Shown here: positions 27,890 to 36,242 of the stretch, piece after piece
How the letters are laid out: each line of letters begins with the position of its first letter
Numbering within the stretch: the stretch's first letter is position 1
Assembly: GCA_014860575.1 (NCBI GenBank)
Contig: JACZJK010000056.1
Span: 1-64,000 of the forward strand
Source of the DNA: Bacteroidales bacterium
GTDB taxonomy: Bacteria; Bacteroidota; Bacteroidia; Bacteroidales; JAAYJT01
Length of the DNA stretch: 64,000 nucleotides
Reading direction: 5' to 3'
Notes under the pieces: model-generated
Database searches by the model: none
Told to the model about the DNA's origin: nothing
The model's input: the letters and a program-made list of their open reading frames with translations, nothing else
Position numbers and translations under genes: made by a program

Positions 27890-28948
27890 TTATAGTTCAT
27901 ATGGTATAAAGAACTGAGAAGTATCGTCGATCAATTCAATATTGCTTCTCAATTTAGAATTCATATGGCCAAAAAGCATTGAATGAAGCCTTGATTTAAG
28001 TCCGGAAAGAACGGTAGCATCTTTTGATTGAAGAAATATTCTTCTTAGTTGTGGCATCTGGAAAAGTATAAACTCATCTATTTTTCTGTTAAAAAACGGA
28101 AAGGAATAACCTATAACAACTAATGTTTCAGTGTTTTCCAGTGACTTGAATACACCAGAGGATGGTGAGTGATTTAAATCACTAATATTATTTTCCCAAG
28201 CAAAGGAGATCATGGTTTGAAATTTGTATTGGATGGCATTATTCAAAAGAGAATAAATTAGAATAGCGTCCCTGATGCCATATTTTTTATCTACTTTGTA
28301 TAATGAATAATCCGGTAGTGGGAAAACCTGTTCATTATTAATATTATAGATTTGGCTGCTGCCGTTAATCTTCAGCACTGAAAAAGTACTTTCGGAAAAG
28401 GGATCAAACTTCGTACAGATATTTGCTTTATTTTTTATTTCATAATAAGATTGTGTAGGATCAATATACCTGCTAAAGCACAATTCGAATTGTGAATCAT
28501 AATTCCATGTGAGGATTTTTACTTTTCCAGGGATAATAGGTGCTAATGGCATGATAGAATCAGATTTCTCAAGCACTGAGGCAAAAAAATGATCATACCT
28601 GTCATCAGGGGTTAGCAGTGTTTGAACCCAATAAAAGTAGCAAGACAAAAACACCTTAAGTTGTTGAAGTTTCTGAGTTTGATCAGTAAAAAAAAGCATT
28701 TTTGCATAAGTATCTATTGTTTGGTGTTTAGATGCGTCAGTTAATAACAGCATCCCACCATAATAAAGACCAGCATGATGATCTTTAGGGTCAATAACAA
28801 TATTATCATATTTTAGAGATAATTTACTCATGGGATCATTTTGGTAGCTTTCTAGGACCTTTATAAATGTCCACATCGAATCTAAAAGTCCAGATGTAAC
28901 GGGAATAGACTTAGCACTAGCCCCTGCTCCAAGTAAGTACGTAACCAT
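27890..28948 (-). CDS. SIR2-like domain protein, probable NAD-acting defence effector
   Basis: 352 residues. It opens with the Rossmann glycine motif YLLGAGASAKS (residues 4-14), has ILTWNYDSQFE near 149 in the Thr-Asn-x-Asp position, LKINGSSQ in the position of KLHGS, and VVIGYSFPFFNRKIDEF near 290. These are the hallmarks of bacterial SIR2-like defence proteins, which deplete NAD during phage infection in several known systems. The His of the KLHGS motif is replaced by Asn, so catalysis may be altered. Co-directional with the OLD nuclease. Confidence 0.82.
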   Translation of the reverse strand: MVTYLLGAGASAKSIPVTSGLLDSMWTFIKVLESYQNDPMSKLSLKYDNIVIDPKDHHAGLYYGGMLLLTDASKHQTIDTYAKMLFFTDQTQKLQQLKVFLSCYFYWVQTLLTPDDRYDHFFASVLEKSDSIMPLAPIIPGKVKILTWNYDSQFELCFSRYIDPTQSYYEIKNKANICTKFDPFSESTFSVLKINGSSQIYNINNEQVFPLPDYSLYKVDKKYGIRDAILIYSLLNNAIQYKFQTMISFAWENNISDLNHSPSSGVFKSLENTETLVVIGYSFPFFNRKIDEFILFQMPQLRRIFLQSKDATVLSGLKSRLHSMLFGHMNSKLRSNIELIDDTSQFFIPYEL

Positions 28949-29112
28949 AGGTGTTTATTTTAGGAATCAGTATACTTTAACTTCTTTCTAGTTCCCCGTT
29001 CAATTTCAGAATTATGTAATCAAAGTTGTGTTATCAATAAAGGCACGAACACTATAGATATTAAGAAAATGAGTAGTACCTCATAATGATAATCATAATT
29101 ACGGTTGTAAAA

Positions 29113-30195
29113 CTATTTGCCTGATTTCCTTCTATTGTCTTCTTTACATAACATTTGACAATTTCCGGCAATTGTTTTTCCGCCTTCGTGCCAGGGTGTA
29201 ATATGATCGCCTTCCATGCCATCGAGTTCAAAATGTTCTGTGCAGATAGGGCAGATTCCTTTTTGTCTTTCGTATGCTTCTCTTTTCTGATTTGGACTAA
29301 AGGCACGAATATTCAAAAACCTCTCTTTACGATTTAAGACATAATAATAAATACCTTTTTTATTTCCAATGTCTTCATCTTCCATCAGTTTAGCAATTTC
29401 TTCTTCCAGTTTTTTCGAGTCAAATATTGCGTCTTTGAATTCATTATAAAGGAATCCCCAATCTACACCTTTCATTTCTTTACGAGACTTTATAAAGATT
29501 GCTTTTATCCAGTTAATGACGCTTTGGTAATAAAGCCAGATTTCGTTGGCGTTTGGATCATGCTGATGATTTGACATATAAGCCTCAATGTTCCCTTTGG
29601 ATATCCAGTGAAGAGCAGTTTCCAAGTATTCTTGTCGGATGGGTGAGCCGCTCAAATAACTGCTGCCTATTTGGTAAGCCGCACAACCATTTTTGCTGAA
29701 ATATCTTTTCGCATCAGTAACCCAAGAACCAGAATAAACTGCATTACGTAATTCCTGATCGGTAAGTTTTTCGCCTGCAATGTTAATTGTTCGAAACCAT
29801 TGTAATCTTTCACTGTCTGTGCCACTACAATGATAAACCATCAATTTATAGTTAAGTATTTGTTCCTTTTCATCATTTTGAAGATTATGAAAATATCTGA
29901 ACATATACGAGAAATCGCCGTTAACAAACTGGCAGATTGAGATCGTACGTTGCTGACCGTCAATTATTTCGAAATTCCCATCTTCACGGACAGCCCAATA
30001 CATGACATTTAGAGGAAAATCTTTTGTAATTGTGTCAATCACTGCCTCACGTTGTTTGTCTTTGTAAATAAATTCACGTTGATATGGAGGGCGAATATCC
30101 AATTTGCCACCATAGCCGATAACTCCGTTTTCTTCATTGTCCTGGTAGCTATTTGCTAGATCACGGACTGTTATTTCTTTTAGATCAATTTTCAT
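29113..30195 (-). CDS. DUF262-HNH nuclease
   Basis: 360 residues. The DUF262 (ParB/Srx-fold) domain is N-terminal, with FEIIDGQQRTIS near residue 78. The C-terminal HNH domain at about 318-355 reads CPICTEHFELDGMEGDHITPW with the later GNCQMLC pair. Related DUF262-HNH proteins (GmrSD, BrxU class) cut modified DNA using nucleotide energy. Here it overlaps an EcoRI-type methyltransferase gene by 4 nt, so it may act as the nuclease partner of that enzyme. That pairing is inference from overlap. Confidence 0.85.
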   Translation of the reverse strand: MKIDLKEITVRDLANSYQDNEENGVIGYGGKLDIRPPYQREFIYKDKQREAVIDTITKDFPLNVMYWAVREDGNFEIIDGQQRTISICQFVNGDFSYMFRYFHNLQNDEKEQILNYKLMVYHCSGTDSERLQWFRTINIAGEKLTDQELRNAVYSGSWVTDAKRYFSKNGCAAYQIGSSYLSGSPIRQEYLETALHWISKGNIEAYMSNHQHDPNANEIWLYYQSVINWIKAIFIKSRKEMKGVDWGFLYNEFKDAIFDSKKLEEEIAKLMEDEDIGNKKGIYYYVLNRKERFLNIRAFSPNQKREAYERQKGICPICTEHFELDGMEGDHITPWHEGGKTIAGNCQMLCKEDNRRKSGK

Positions 30196-31244
30196 TTTTT
30201 CTTTCGCTTTATTATGATGCGAGAATACGGAACTGTTACAACGCCATCTACCATCATATACAAATCACCATCAACAGCACCTCGTTTCTGAACTTCTTTT
30301 CTGTATTTTTTATGTTCGGGTTTATATGGTTTTATTCCAATTTCGAGACCTAAGTTTGCAATACCTACACCAATTATCTCAAATTGGTCAGGATTATGTT
30401 TGTCCATAAAAGTTATAGGAACTCCCATCATACCATCATAATCAGCTGGAATATCCTTGGTTACGTCTACATTGATTGCATCAAAATTTTCGAATTTTGG
30501 ATATTCTTCTGGTGTGTATTTTCTATATAGTACTAAATCTTCATGTCTTTTGCTAATTTCAAGATTGGTAAACCAATGAACTCCTGAAACTCTAATCATA
30601 CCTTCTTTTCGGTCAGTTGCAGTTGCGTAGTCTTTATAATGTACATTGATAAAATGTCCTGCCCCACCTTTAAATCCGTAACCTAACCAAATTTTGTTGT
30701 CTCTGATTAAAGGAAAAATCTCTTTGTATTTTATTGCATTTTGATGTCCTACTATCACAAACTTTTTGTCGTATTCTATAAGTTGGGCAACGTATTCTCG
30801 GAAAAGCGAAAAAGGTGGATTTGTTACAACAATGTCTGCATGCTTAAGAAGTTCAATACATTCCTTGCTTCTGAAATCTCCGTCCCCTTTTAATATTTTA
30901 ATTCCAATTTCGGCAGGGTCTGGAACCATATTGCCGTTTTTATCTCCGTTATACTCCAAATAGATTGCTTGCTCAGAGTCGTTTTGGCTGAACAGGTCCA
31001 TATTTTGGCTTTTATAGCATGTAGCGATGAGTTTTTTTAGTCCAAGTTTCTCAAAGTTGTATGAGAAGTAATGAAAGAAGCTACTCACTCGAGGATCATC
31101 GCAATTACAATAAACGATTTTGTCTTTAAAATGATCCTTGTAATGTTTTAGTTCTCTTTCGATGTCAGTAAGTTGAGTATAAAACTCGTCTTTTTTGTTG
31201 ATTTTTGCTTCTTGTAGGTTTCTATTTTTTGTTTTGTTTGCCAT
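30192..31244 (-). CDS. EcoRI-type adenine-specific DNA methyltransferase
   Basis: 350 residues. The N-terminal part matches the EcoRI methylase family (KKDEFYTQLTDIERELKHY, VYCNCDDPRVSSFFHYF). The catalytic motif NPPF lies near residue 143 (ADIVVTNPPFSLFREY). The family methylates adenine at the N6 position. The expected EcoRI-like PD-(D/E)xK nuclease is absent; the next, translationally coupled gene is a DUF262-HNH nuclease. This is a modification-restriction pair or a self-protected type IV-like system carried by the prophage. Confidence 0.88.
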   Translation of the reverse strand: MANKTKNRNLQEAKINKKDEFYTQLTDIERELKHYKDHFKDKIVYCNCDDPRVSSFFHYFSYNFEKLGLKKLIATCYKSQNMDLFSQNDSEQAIYLEYNGDKNGNMVPDPAEIGIKILKGDGDFRSKECIELLKHADIVVTNPPFSLFREYVAQLIEYDKKFVIVGHQNAIKYKEIFPLIRDNKIWLGYGFKGGAGHFINVHYKDYATATDRKEGMIRVSGVHWFTNLEISKRHEDLVLYRKYTPEEYPKFENFDAINVDVTKDIPADYDGMMGVPITFMDKHNPDQFEIIGVGIANLGLEIGIKPYKPEHKKYRKEVQKRGAVDGDLYMMVDGVVTVPYSRIIIKRKKK

Positions 31245-31289
31245 CTGCTACTTTTTTATTTCAACTACAATGGTTGCCGATTATTGAGT

Positions 31290-31462
31290 TTATAAACATC
31301 CGCCCAAGGTAGGATTAAAACTTCCCACAATGGATTTAATAACATTATAATACCGGTTGCTGAAAAAGGGTGGGTCAATGTAAATAAGGTCAATATACTC
31401 GTTCGGGAAGGTTTAAGGATCTCCAGGTTGTCACCCAGGATGAGTTTGTTAACGGCTTGCAT
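31290..31462 (-). pseudogene. decayed N-terminal fragment of a site-specific DNA methyltransferase
   Basis: The start MQAVNKLILGDNLEIL is the opening of N6/N4 DNA methyltransferases. After ILK the frame must shift by one base to read FPNEYIDLIYIDPPFFSNRY, which contains the catalytic DPPF motif. A single base lost from the A run near the ILK codons would explain this. Homology then ends within about 20 residues and a stop follows at 31290. The rest of the gene is missing. It lies 45 nt upstream of the intact EcoRI-type methyltransferase, so one modification system seems to have replaced another. Confidence 0.7.
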
Positions 31463-31538
31463 GGAGGTAGGTTTGGTAAACAATGCCGCTAAAATACTAC
31501 TTTAAAAGTAGCTGCAAAACATAAAAAAATGAATTGTA

Positions 31539-32099
31539 TTAATGATTTTGGCCGCAACAGAATTTATATTTCTTTGTACTACCACAGGGGCAAGGGTTAT
31601 TGCGGCCAACTTTAGAAGATCTTGCAGGCGTACTGCTTGTAATTTCATTCACAAAATCAACATGCCCAATTGATGGCACTCGAAAAGAGAAAGAAGTTTT
31701 TCCTTGAAAATTTGTGATTGAGAAATCCCCTTGAGTAATGATATCCATACCAATAAGAACATCAAACCCATTTAACTTACCTTCAGTAGCTTTGATTATT
31801 GGGAATCCTACTTCATTTGGGAGTCTTAAACAGATATGGTAAGTGTTGACATTTGATTCACCATCAGCATGAAAAACCCTTTGTTGGCCGGTCGGTTTTA
31901 ACCCTAATGCATCTACAACTCTTGATGTTATAACCGTACCAGTGGCCCCAGTATCCCATAAGGCATTAAAGTTAACTAATTGTGGTGGCAGTTGACCGGA
32001 ATTGGGATCAAAAGCAATGCCGATATGACATTGTGTAAAAAGAGCCGCTAACAACCCCTTATTTGAAGTCAAATTAAATGCTTTACACTCTATCATCAA
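31539..32099 (-). CDS. retropepsin-like aspartic protease with SEC-C tail
   Basis: 186 residues. [14 protein letters not shown] near residue 46 is a retropepsin active-site motif (Asp-Thr-Gly-Ala), and [18 protein letters not shown] is the second conserved strand. The C-terminus is a SEC-C zinc motif ([16 protein letters not shown]). Single-lobe proteases of this kind act as dimers. The gene overlaps its small upstream partner by 4 nt (ATGA), implying coupled translation. Cleaving the partner or a phage protein is a plausible role; no function is established that I know of. Confidence 0.85.
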   Translation of the reverse strand: MMIECKAFNLTSNKGLLAALFTQCHIGIAFDPNSGQLPPQLVNFNALWDTGATGTVITSRVVDALGLKPTGQQRVFHADGESNVNTYHICLRLPNEVGFPIIKATEGKLNGFDVLIGMDIITQGDFSITNFQGKTSFSFRVPSIGHVDFVNEITSSTPARSSKVGRNNPCPCGSTKKYKFCCGQNH

Positions 32100-32332
32100 T
32101 TAAACACTACCCTTGAGTGGTAGGACTGTGTATATGATTCATCACCAGGCTCGCAATATTGGATTAGAAAAGTACCCGGTTCGTGCTCTTTTGATGTTAC
32201 TATAAATGCATCAAGCTCAGAATCAAAGGAGTTAATAACAGTTTGGTTCTTAATAACAATAAATTTGTTATTGTATATTTTCACAAGATCATCTTGATTA
32301 TCAAGATAATATTGAAATTCTTTTTCTAACAT
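32096..32332 (-). CDS. small DUF5678-like partner of the aspartic protease
   Basis: 78 residues: [17 protein letters not shown], then [15 protein letters not shown] and [15 protein letters not shown]. This pattern resembles DUF5678-type proteins, which I recall being encoded next to retropepsin-SEC-C genes. It is first in a two-gene operon with its own promoter 38 nt upstream. It could be a substrate, an inhibitor or an adaptor of the protease. Confidence 0.75.
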   Translation of the reverse strand: MLEKEFQYYLDNQDDLVKIYNNKFIVIKNQTVINSFDSELDAFIVTSKEHEPGTFLIQYCEPGDESYTQSYHSRVVFN

Positions 32333-32369
32333 GGGGTTAGAGGGTTCTAGGTTTTGGTGAAATAGCTTA

Positions 32370-32403
32370 CAAAGATATGAACAGTTTAGTTAATAACGTC
32401 AAA
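32370..32403 (-). promoter_or_regulatory. Bacteroidota-type promoter of the protease pair
   Basis: Minus strand TTTG (32400-32403), 22 nt, TATCTTTG (32370-32377), a full match to TAnnTTTG. Start would be about 30 nt before the small partner gene. The stretch from here to 32532 holds no gene that I can see. Confidence 0.6.
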
Positions 32404-32532
32404 GTCGGTAATTATTATATTATGATACGCCATCATAGTAAATCTCAACCGCTAGCAGAATCCTGATAAAAATAACCTTCACGGTGAAGCAATGTAGTTT
32501 AGTTTTCAACTTTATTCTTGTGAACAAAAACA

Positions 32533-32946
32533 TCAAACCCGCTCCCCGGTCCAGCGCAGGGCGTTATCATCTATGTTTTCGATAATGGTGATGGCTGCAA
32601 TGCGTCCATATTTTTTAGCCAGGATCTCGCGCAGCTTTATGATTTCGGCGTACATCGTTGCACTATACCATTTTTTGGGGCGGCGGCGGTGGTCGCTGCG
32701 GTCCTTAACCATATCAATGGTTACGCCTTTTCCTACCCCCATATCCACAAACTTGCCATAATAATTGAATGTGAACTCAACACGTTCGGGCAGCCCGCCT
32801 GCATTGCTGATAAGGGTGGATTTTAGGCTGTCCTCAAGCTGCCACGATAAACCAATCTTGAGCTTATCAATCTTATCTAGCCAGTTATCCATCACGATAT
32901 CTGCCCAGGCTTCAACGGTTAATCTCAAGTCGGTGTTTTCGGCCAT
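32533..32946 (-). CDS. phage tail completion protein, HK97 gp10-like
   Basis: 137 residues. The core FTFNYYGKFVDMGVGKGV and the basic segment RRRPKKWYSATMY match the shape of gp10-like head-tail joining or tail-terminator proteins, which are around this size. It lies downstream of another tail completion gene. Family assignment is by eye. Confidence 0.6.
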   Translation of the reverse strand: MAENTDLRLTVEAWADIVMDNWLDKIDKLKIGLSWQLEDSLKSTLISNAGGLPERVEFTFNYYGKFVDMGVGKGVTIDMVKDRSDHRRRPKKWYSATMYAEIIKLREILAKKYGRIAAITIIENIDDNALRWTGERV

Positions 32947-32950
32947 TTGT

Positions 32951-33049
32951 TTGTTGTTATGCAGTTATACAGTGATGCTGTAGGTTACTGGTTGCTGGTT
33001 ACTGGCTGTTTCTTGGAACTTGGGTCTTGGAGTTTGGGACTTGGGTCTT
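32951..33049. repeat. composite spacer (families D, B and TTGGGTCTT units)
   Basis: GCAGTTATACAGTGATGCTG (family D), then TTACTGGTTGCTGGTTACTGG (family B without its ends), then CTTGGGTCTTGGAGTTTGGG units. Three spacer families lie head to tail between two tail genes. Confidence 0.65.
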
Positions 33050-33054
33050 ATTCC

Positions 33055-33567
33055 TTACTCTTCATTCCAGTCCTCTGGGTTAAACTCCAGCCCCGGGTTT
33101 TCCAGGATGGTGAAGCTTACGGCAAGCCCAATCAGGTTATCACCTACCGGGCCCACGTTTCGGTAAGATATGCTGTTAATTTCAAGGTTCCTTAGGCCGT
33201 ACGAGCTTTCCCAATCAATGTCGGTTCTGTGATCGCGCAGCATGCGGCTTTTAACTTTTCGGGCAATGGTGCGGAGCTTGCGCTTAGTGGCTTCACGAGC
33301 GTCATGGTTCAGGAATTCAACCCTGTCGAAAATATAAAACACGTAATATTCCCGGTCCATAATATTATCGCTGAGCTGATCAAGCAGGCGCCCTTCCAGA
33401 CTGTCTTCCACAACAATGGCAGGGAATTGCCCGTGGGTCATTTTGGCCAGCACTTCCTCAAGGCTGGCGATACCGCTCATGCGGTAAAAGCAGGGTTTGT
33501 TTTCGCTGTGGCCTATATCCTTAAGTTTGGTGGCCACGGTTCGCATGTAGGTAATGAAATCAAACAT
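33055..33567 (-). CDS. phage tail completion / neck protein
   Basis: About 170 residues. The ATG at 33567 (MFDFITYMRTVATKLKDIG) is preferred, since upstream sequence is inside the neighbouring gene. It has the organisation of minor tail or neck proteins (helical N-terminus, YYVFYIFDRVEF strand, SYRNVGPVGDNLIGLAVSFTI end). Unassigned to a named family. It overlaps the end of the upstream gene by 8 nt. Confidence 0.6.
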   Translation of the reverse strand: MFDFITYMRTVATKLKDIGHSENKPCFYRMSGIASLEEVLAKMTHGQFPAIVVEDSLEGRLLDQLSDNIMDREYYVFYIFDRVEFLNHDAREATKRKLRTIARKVKSRMLRDHRTDIDWESSYGLRNLEINSISYRNVGPVGDNLIGLAVSFTILENPGLEFNPEDWNEE

Positions 33568-34453
33568 GGTTTCTGTTTTTAAGTTCTTTGTTTCGAGTTG
33601 CCAGGGCTTCGAGCTGGTAAAAAATATCCCATGCACGGGTTTGGCGAATTAGCTCCATGCGGGAGGCGTCGTCGTTGCTTAAGGCGTTCACAAGCCTGGT
33701 AAACTCATGAATTGGCGGCATGCCTTCATCTTCGCTCCCATCTCCTGAAAAGGCGTTGGGGAAAAGATTGGATCCTTTGAAAATAAACCAGCGGCAGCCT
33801 TCGTAGAACAGGCGGACAGCCAGCTTATATTCTGGTTTTATTTGTTTTACGATCATTTTCCTGGCGTCAAGAAGATGATCGTTGAACGGCACCCTGATAT
33901 CGCCCGTAAATTTTGGCGATGTTGGGTCGTTTTCCAGATCCCGTTCGCGGTACAGTACTGCAACTATTTCGTCAAATGATTCATCATCCTGCTTTTTGCT
34001 GTATTTATCGTACAGTGATTCAAGCTTAATAAATTCGGCGAAGCTGATATTGAATAAGGCATGATCAGGACCGTGCAGTTCTTTGCTCCCTGCTTTTATT
34101 ACCGGCAGCTTATTTTGAAAAAGCTTGCTTTCAATAATTACTTCTCCTTTGTGTTCAGTAAAAATAAACTGCAGTGGCGAAGCGGCAAAGCCGATATCTT
34201 CAACGCTGATAAGTGCAATCTTTACTTCGTGCTGTTTCAGGTAATAATGCGGAATCTCATCAACCATTACCGGATGCCTTCTGCTGGGAAACTTCAGGCC
34301 GGTAAACAGCATCAACAGTTGTATCAGAAGGTTTTCTGGTTTAAAGCTTGTGGGAACCAATGCACACACCTTTAGCAATTGCTCAGCGCTAAGCTCGTTC
34401 CAGTTTTCAGGAAGTTCACAGATGTGTTGACCGTTGATGGAAAGGTTTTTCAT
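33560..34453 (-). CDS. hypothetical phage tail-region protein
   Basis: 297 residues, not recognised. The N-terminus (MKNLSINGQHICELPENWNELSAEQLLKVCAL) is typical of unnamed proteins in Bacteroidota siphoprophages. The rest is mostly helical with a charged acidic stretch (GDGSEDEGMPP). The location between lysis and tail-completion genes suggests tail assembly. Confidence 0.55.
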   Translation of the reverse strand: MKNLSINGQHICELPENWNELSAEQLLKVCALVPTSFKPENLLIQLLMLFTGLKFPSRRHPVMVDEIPHYYLKQHEVKIALISVEDIGFAASPLQFIFTEHKGEVIIESKLFQNKLPVIKAGSKELHGPDHALFNISFAEFIKLESLYDKYSKKQDDESFDEIVAVLYRERDLENDPTSPKFTGDIRVPFNDHLLDARKMIVKQIKPEYKLAVRLFYEGCRWFIFKGSNLFPNAFSGDGSEDEGMPPIHEFTRLVNALSNDDASRMELIRQTRAWDIFYQLEALATRNKELKNRNHV

Positions 34454-34484
34454 AGTTCAAGGTTCCGGGTTCAAAGTTCAATGT

Positions 34485-35060
34485 TTAGTGCTTGAGAGAT
34501 ATTTTCCACTGCATGTGGATTTGGCCGGTTTTATTCATAGCATCATAGCCCAGGCCATATAAATGATCTCGCTTCGTTTTTGCGAACACTGCCGCACCAG
34601 CGCCAAAGTAATCCTGGTTTCCGGTAACAAAGCCTCCAACGTAGAGCTGGAAGCGGGGATCGGCAGGCGGGTGGATGATTACGGTTTCATGAATGATAAC
34701 AGGCATCCGGTTCTTATATTCAAGCTTTGAGCCCCATAGTTGGTTCTGATGCACTGTGTCAATGATCCTGATTAGGGCGGTGCTGTCGTCCATGAGAATG
34801 CGATCGTAAATGTTCTTCGACATATAGGCAAGGAATATTGCCAGTGAATCAACCACTGCCGGTATTTCAACTTCGCGTATTTGGATAACTTCAACCGGGT
34901 AGGGTTTGGGAATTTCCTTGATAATGGTGGTGTCGTTGTAAACAGTTTTAGTTATACGCAGGGTATCAGGAAGCGGATCCACAGCAGGTGGCCTGCTGCA
35001 CTCACGCTGCAGGAAAAGCAGGGCCAGGATTACGAGGATAACTGTGAGGGTTGTTTTCAT
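34485..35060 (-). CDS. membrane-anchored protein, possible spanin or DUF6808-like
   Basis: 191 residues. One N-terminal hydrophobic anchor (LTVILVILALLFLQREC) is followed by a Pro-rich periplasmic part (PKPYPVEVIQIREVEIPAV) and a C-terminal beta part (FQLYVGGFVTGNQDYFGAG). It directly follows the endolysin gene, where phages often place a spanin. No clear lipobox is present. Confidence 0.5.
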   Translation of the reverse strand: MKTTLTVILVILALLFLQRECSRPPAVDPLPDTLRITKTVYNDTTIIKEIPKPYPVEVIQIREVEIPAVVDSLAIFLAYMSKNIYDRILMDDSTALIRIIDTVHQNQLWGSKLEYKNRMPVIIHETVIIHPPADPRFQLYVGGFVTGNQDYFGAGAAVFAKTKRDHLYGLGYDAMNKTGQIHMQWKISLKH

Positions 35061-35081
35061 TTGCTGGTTACTGGTTGCTGG

Positions 35082-35579
35082 TTAGTACTCCCATCGTGCT
35101 GTCCATCCGCGTAAATCGTAATGCAGGAAGCCGATGCGTAAAATCCTGCCATTTTCAATATCTGGGCGTTTGATTGCGAATCCTCCAAAATGGCCGGTGG
35201 TTCGTGGATGATATTTCTTGTATAAATGATCCATAATCTTCACTGCAAGCTGCGGTGAGCAGTTTGTTGGCTGCACATCGGCAGCGGCAATGGTATGCTG
35301 GCTGTCGCCCGATCGCTTTCTCAGACGCTCCCATGCTTTGCAGCGAAAGCCGCTGGTAATGCGCAGGCCGATTTCATTGCCGTTGTTTTCTGCGCGGAAC
35401 TGCTGATTGATACTGTTACGTAGCGATTGTAGGAAATTAGCAAGCTTAATGAACTCCGCTTCCCGGAACTCAGAAATATGTTTCCAATTAAGCGCTACTG
35501 CTTCAGCCGGAAGCGTGGCTTCGATGAACTCGTATAAGGAGAAGTTATCAGTGATTTTGCGGTTGGGTATTGTTCGCAT
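35082..35579 (-). CDS. peptidase M15-like endolysin
   Basis: 165 residues. ITSGFRCKAWERLRKRSGDSQH with HTIAAADVQ supplies the His-x-x-x-x-x-Asp zinc ligands, and FLHYDLRGW supplies the last His. This is the M15 (D-Ala-D-Ala carboxypeptidase-like) fold, used by phages to cut peptidoglycan cross-links at lysis. It is next to small membrane proteins that may be its holin and spanin. Confidence 0.85.
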   Translation of the reverse strand: MRTIPNRKITDNFSLYEFIEATLPAEAVALNWKHISEFREAEFIKLANFLQSLRNSINQQFRAENNGNEIGLRITSGFRCKAWERLRKRSGDSQHTIAAADVQPTNCSPQLAVKIMDHLYKKYHPRTTGHFGGFAIKRPDIENGRILRIGFLHYDLRGWTARWEY

Positions 35580-35587
35580 ATTGGTTG

Positions 35588-35800
35588 TTATTGTGTTGAT
35601 TCTGGTGTTTCAGATTGTCCGAAATAAAAACTCACAGCCATACTCCCCCAGCCAAGCACAACGCCAACACCCATGCTGAGAACTTGCACATTATTGCCGG
35701 GCAGTTCAATGAAATACAGCGGCAACAATGCCACCAGGCCAAGGGCTATCAGGATAACCCCAAGCCAGAACAATCGTTTACGGCGTGCTTGTTGGTTCAT
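35588..35800 (-). CDS. two-helix membrane protein, possible holin
   Basis: 70 residues from the ATG at 35800 (MNQQARRKRLFWLGV). There is a basic N-terminus and two transmembrane helices (WLGVILIALGLVALLPLYFI; VLSMGVGVVLGWGSMAVSF). It lies immediately upstream of the endolysin. An upstream ATG would overlap the preceding gene. Holin function is inferred. Confidence 0.55.
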   Translation of the reverse strand: MNQQARRKRLFWLGVILIALGLVALLPLYFIELPGNNVQVLSMGVGVVLGWGSMAVSFYFGQSETPESTQ

Positions 35801-35810
35801 TGTTGTCAGG

Positions 35811-36206
35811 TTATTCTTTGCTTCGGTCAATGGGCTTGCGCCGCTGGTTGTTTTCGCGGTCCTTATGGATTTCAAGGTGTGTTTCCATTGTTGATGCAAT
35901 CTTGTTTACAGCGTCCTTAATATCATCAAGCTTTTTATCGGTGATCATTGCCGATCTATGGGCGTTGATTACGTGTTCATCGTGCTCCTTTCTCAATTGG
36001 GTGTGCGCAGTACTGGTGTTTTTTTGCTTGAGGTCCATGATATCCTGCCGTGTTTGAAGGGCATCACTTTCAATTTTTGTGATGCGGGCGCCAAAGCGAT
36101 GCCATGAAGCTGCTATGGCAGTGGTATTAACAACCAAAAAGGCAATGAGCGTGATGAATTGCGTTGTTGTCATTTGGAATATGGTTTCTACTGTAATTGG
36201 ATCCAT
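35811..36206 (-). CDS. membrane protein with coiled coil, lysis cassette
   Basis: 131 residues. One transmembrane helix (FITLIAFLVVNTTAIAASW) is followed by a long charged coiled coil (ARITKIESDALQTRQDIMDL) and a basic tail. This resembles phage XhlA/haemolysin-like or holin-accessory proteins. The family is uncertain. Confidence 0.5.
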   Translation of the reverse strand: MDPITVETIFQMTTTQFITLIAFLVVNTTAIAASWHRFGARITKIESDALQTRQDIMDLKQKNTSTAHTQLRKEHDEHVINAHRSAMITDKKLDDIKDAVNKIASTMETHLEIHKDRENNQRRKPIDRSKE

Positions 36207-36242
36207 TCTGATGAGTTTTTATAAGTTATTTACTATTTTGAG

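Noticed and set aside
29061-29306. 81-residue frame inside the DUF262-HNH gene
   Set aside because: It lies within the HNH coding region in another frame, without its own features.
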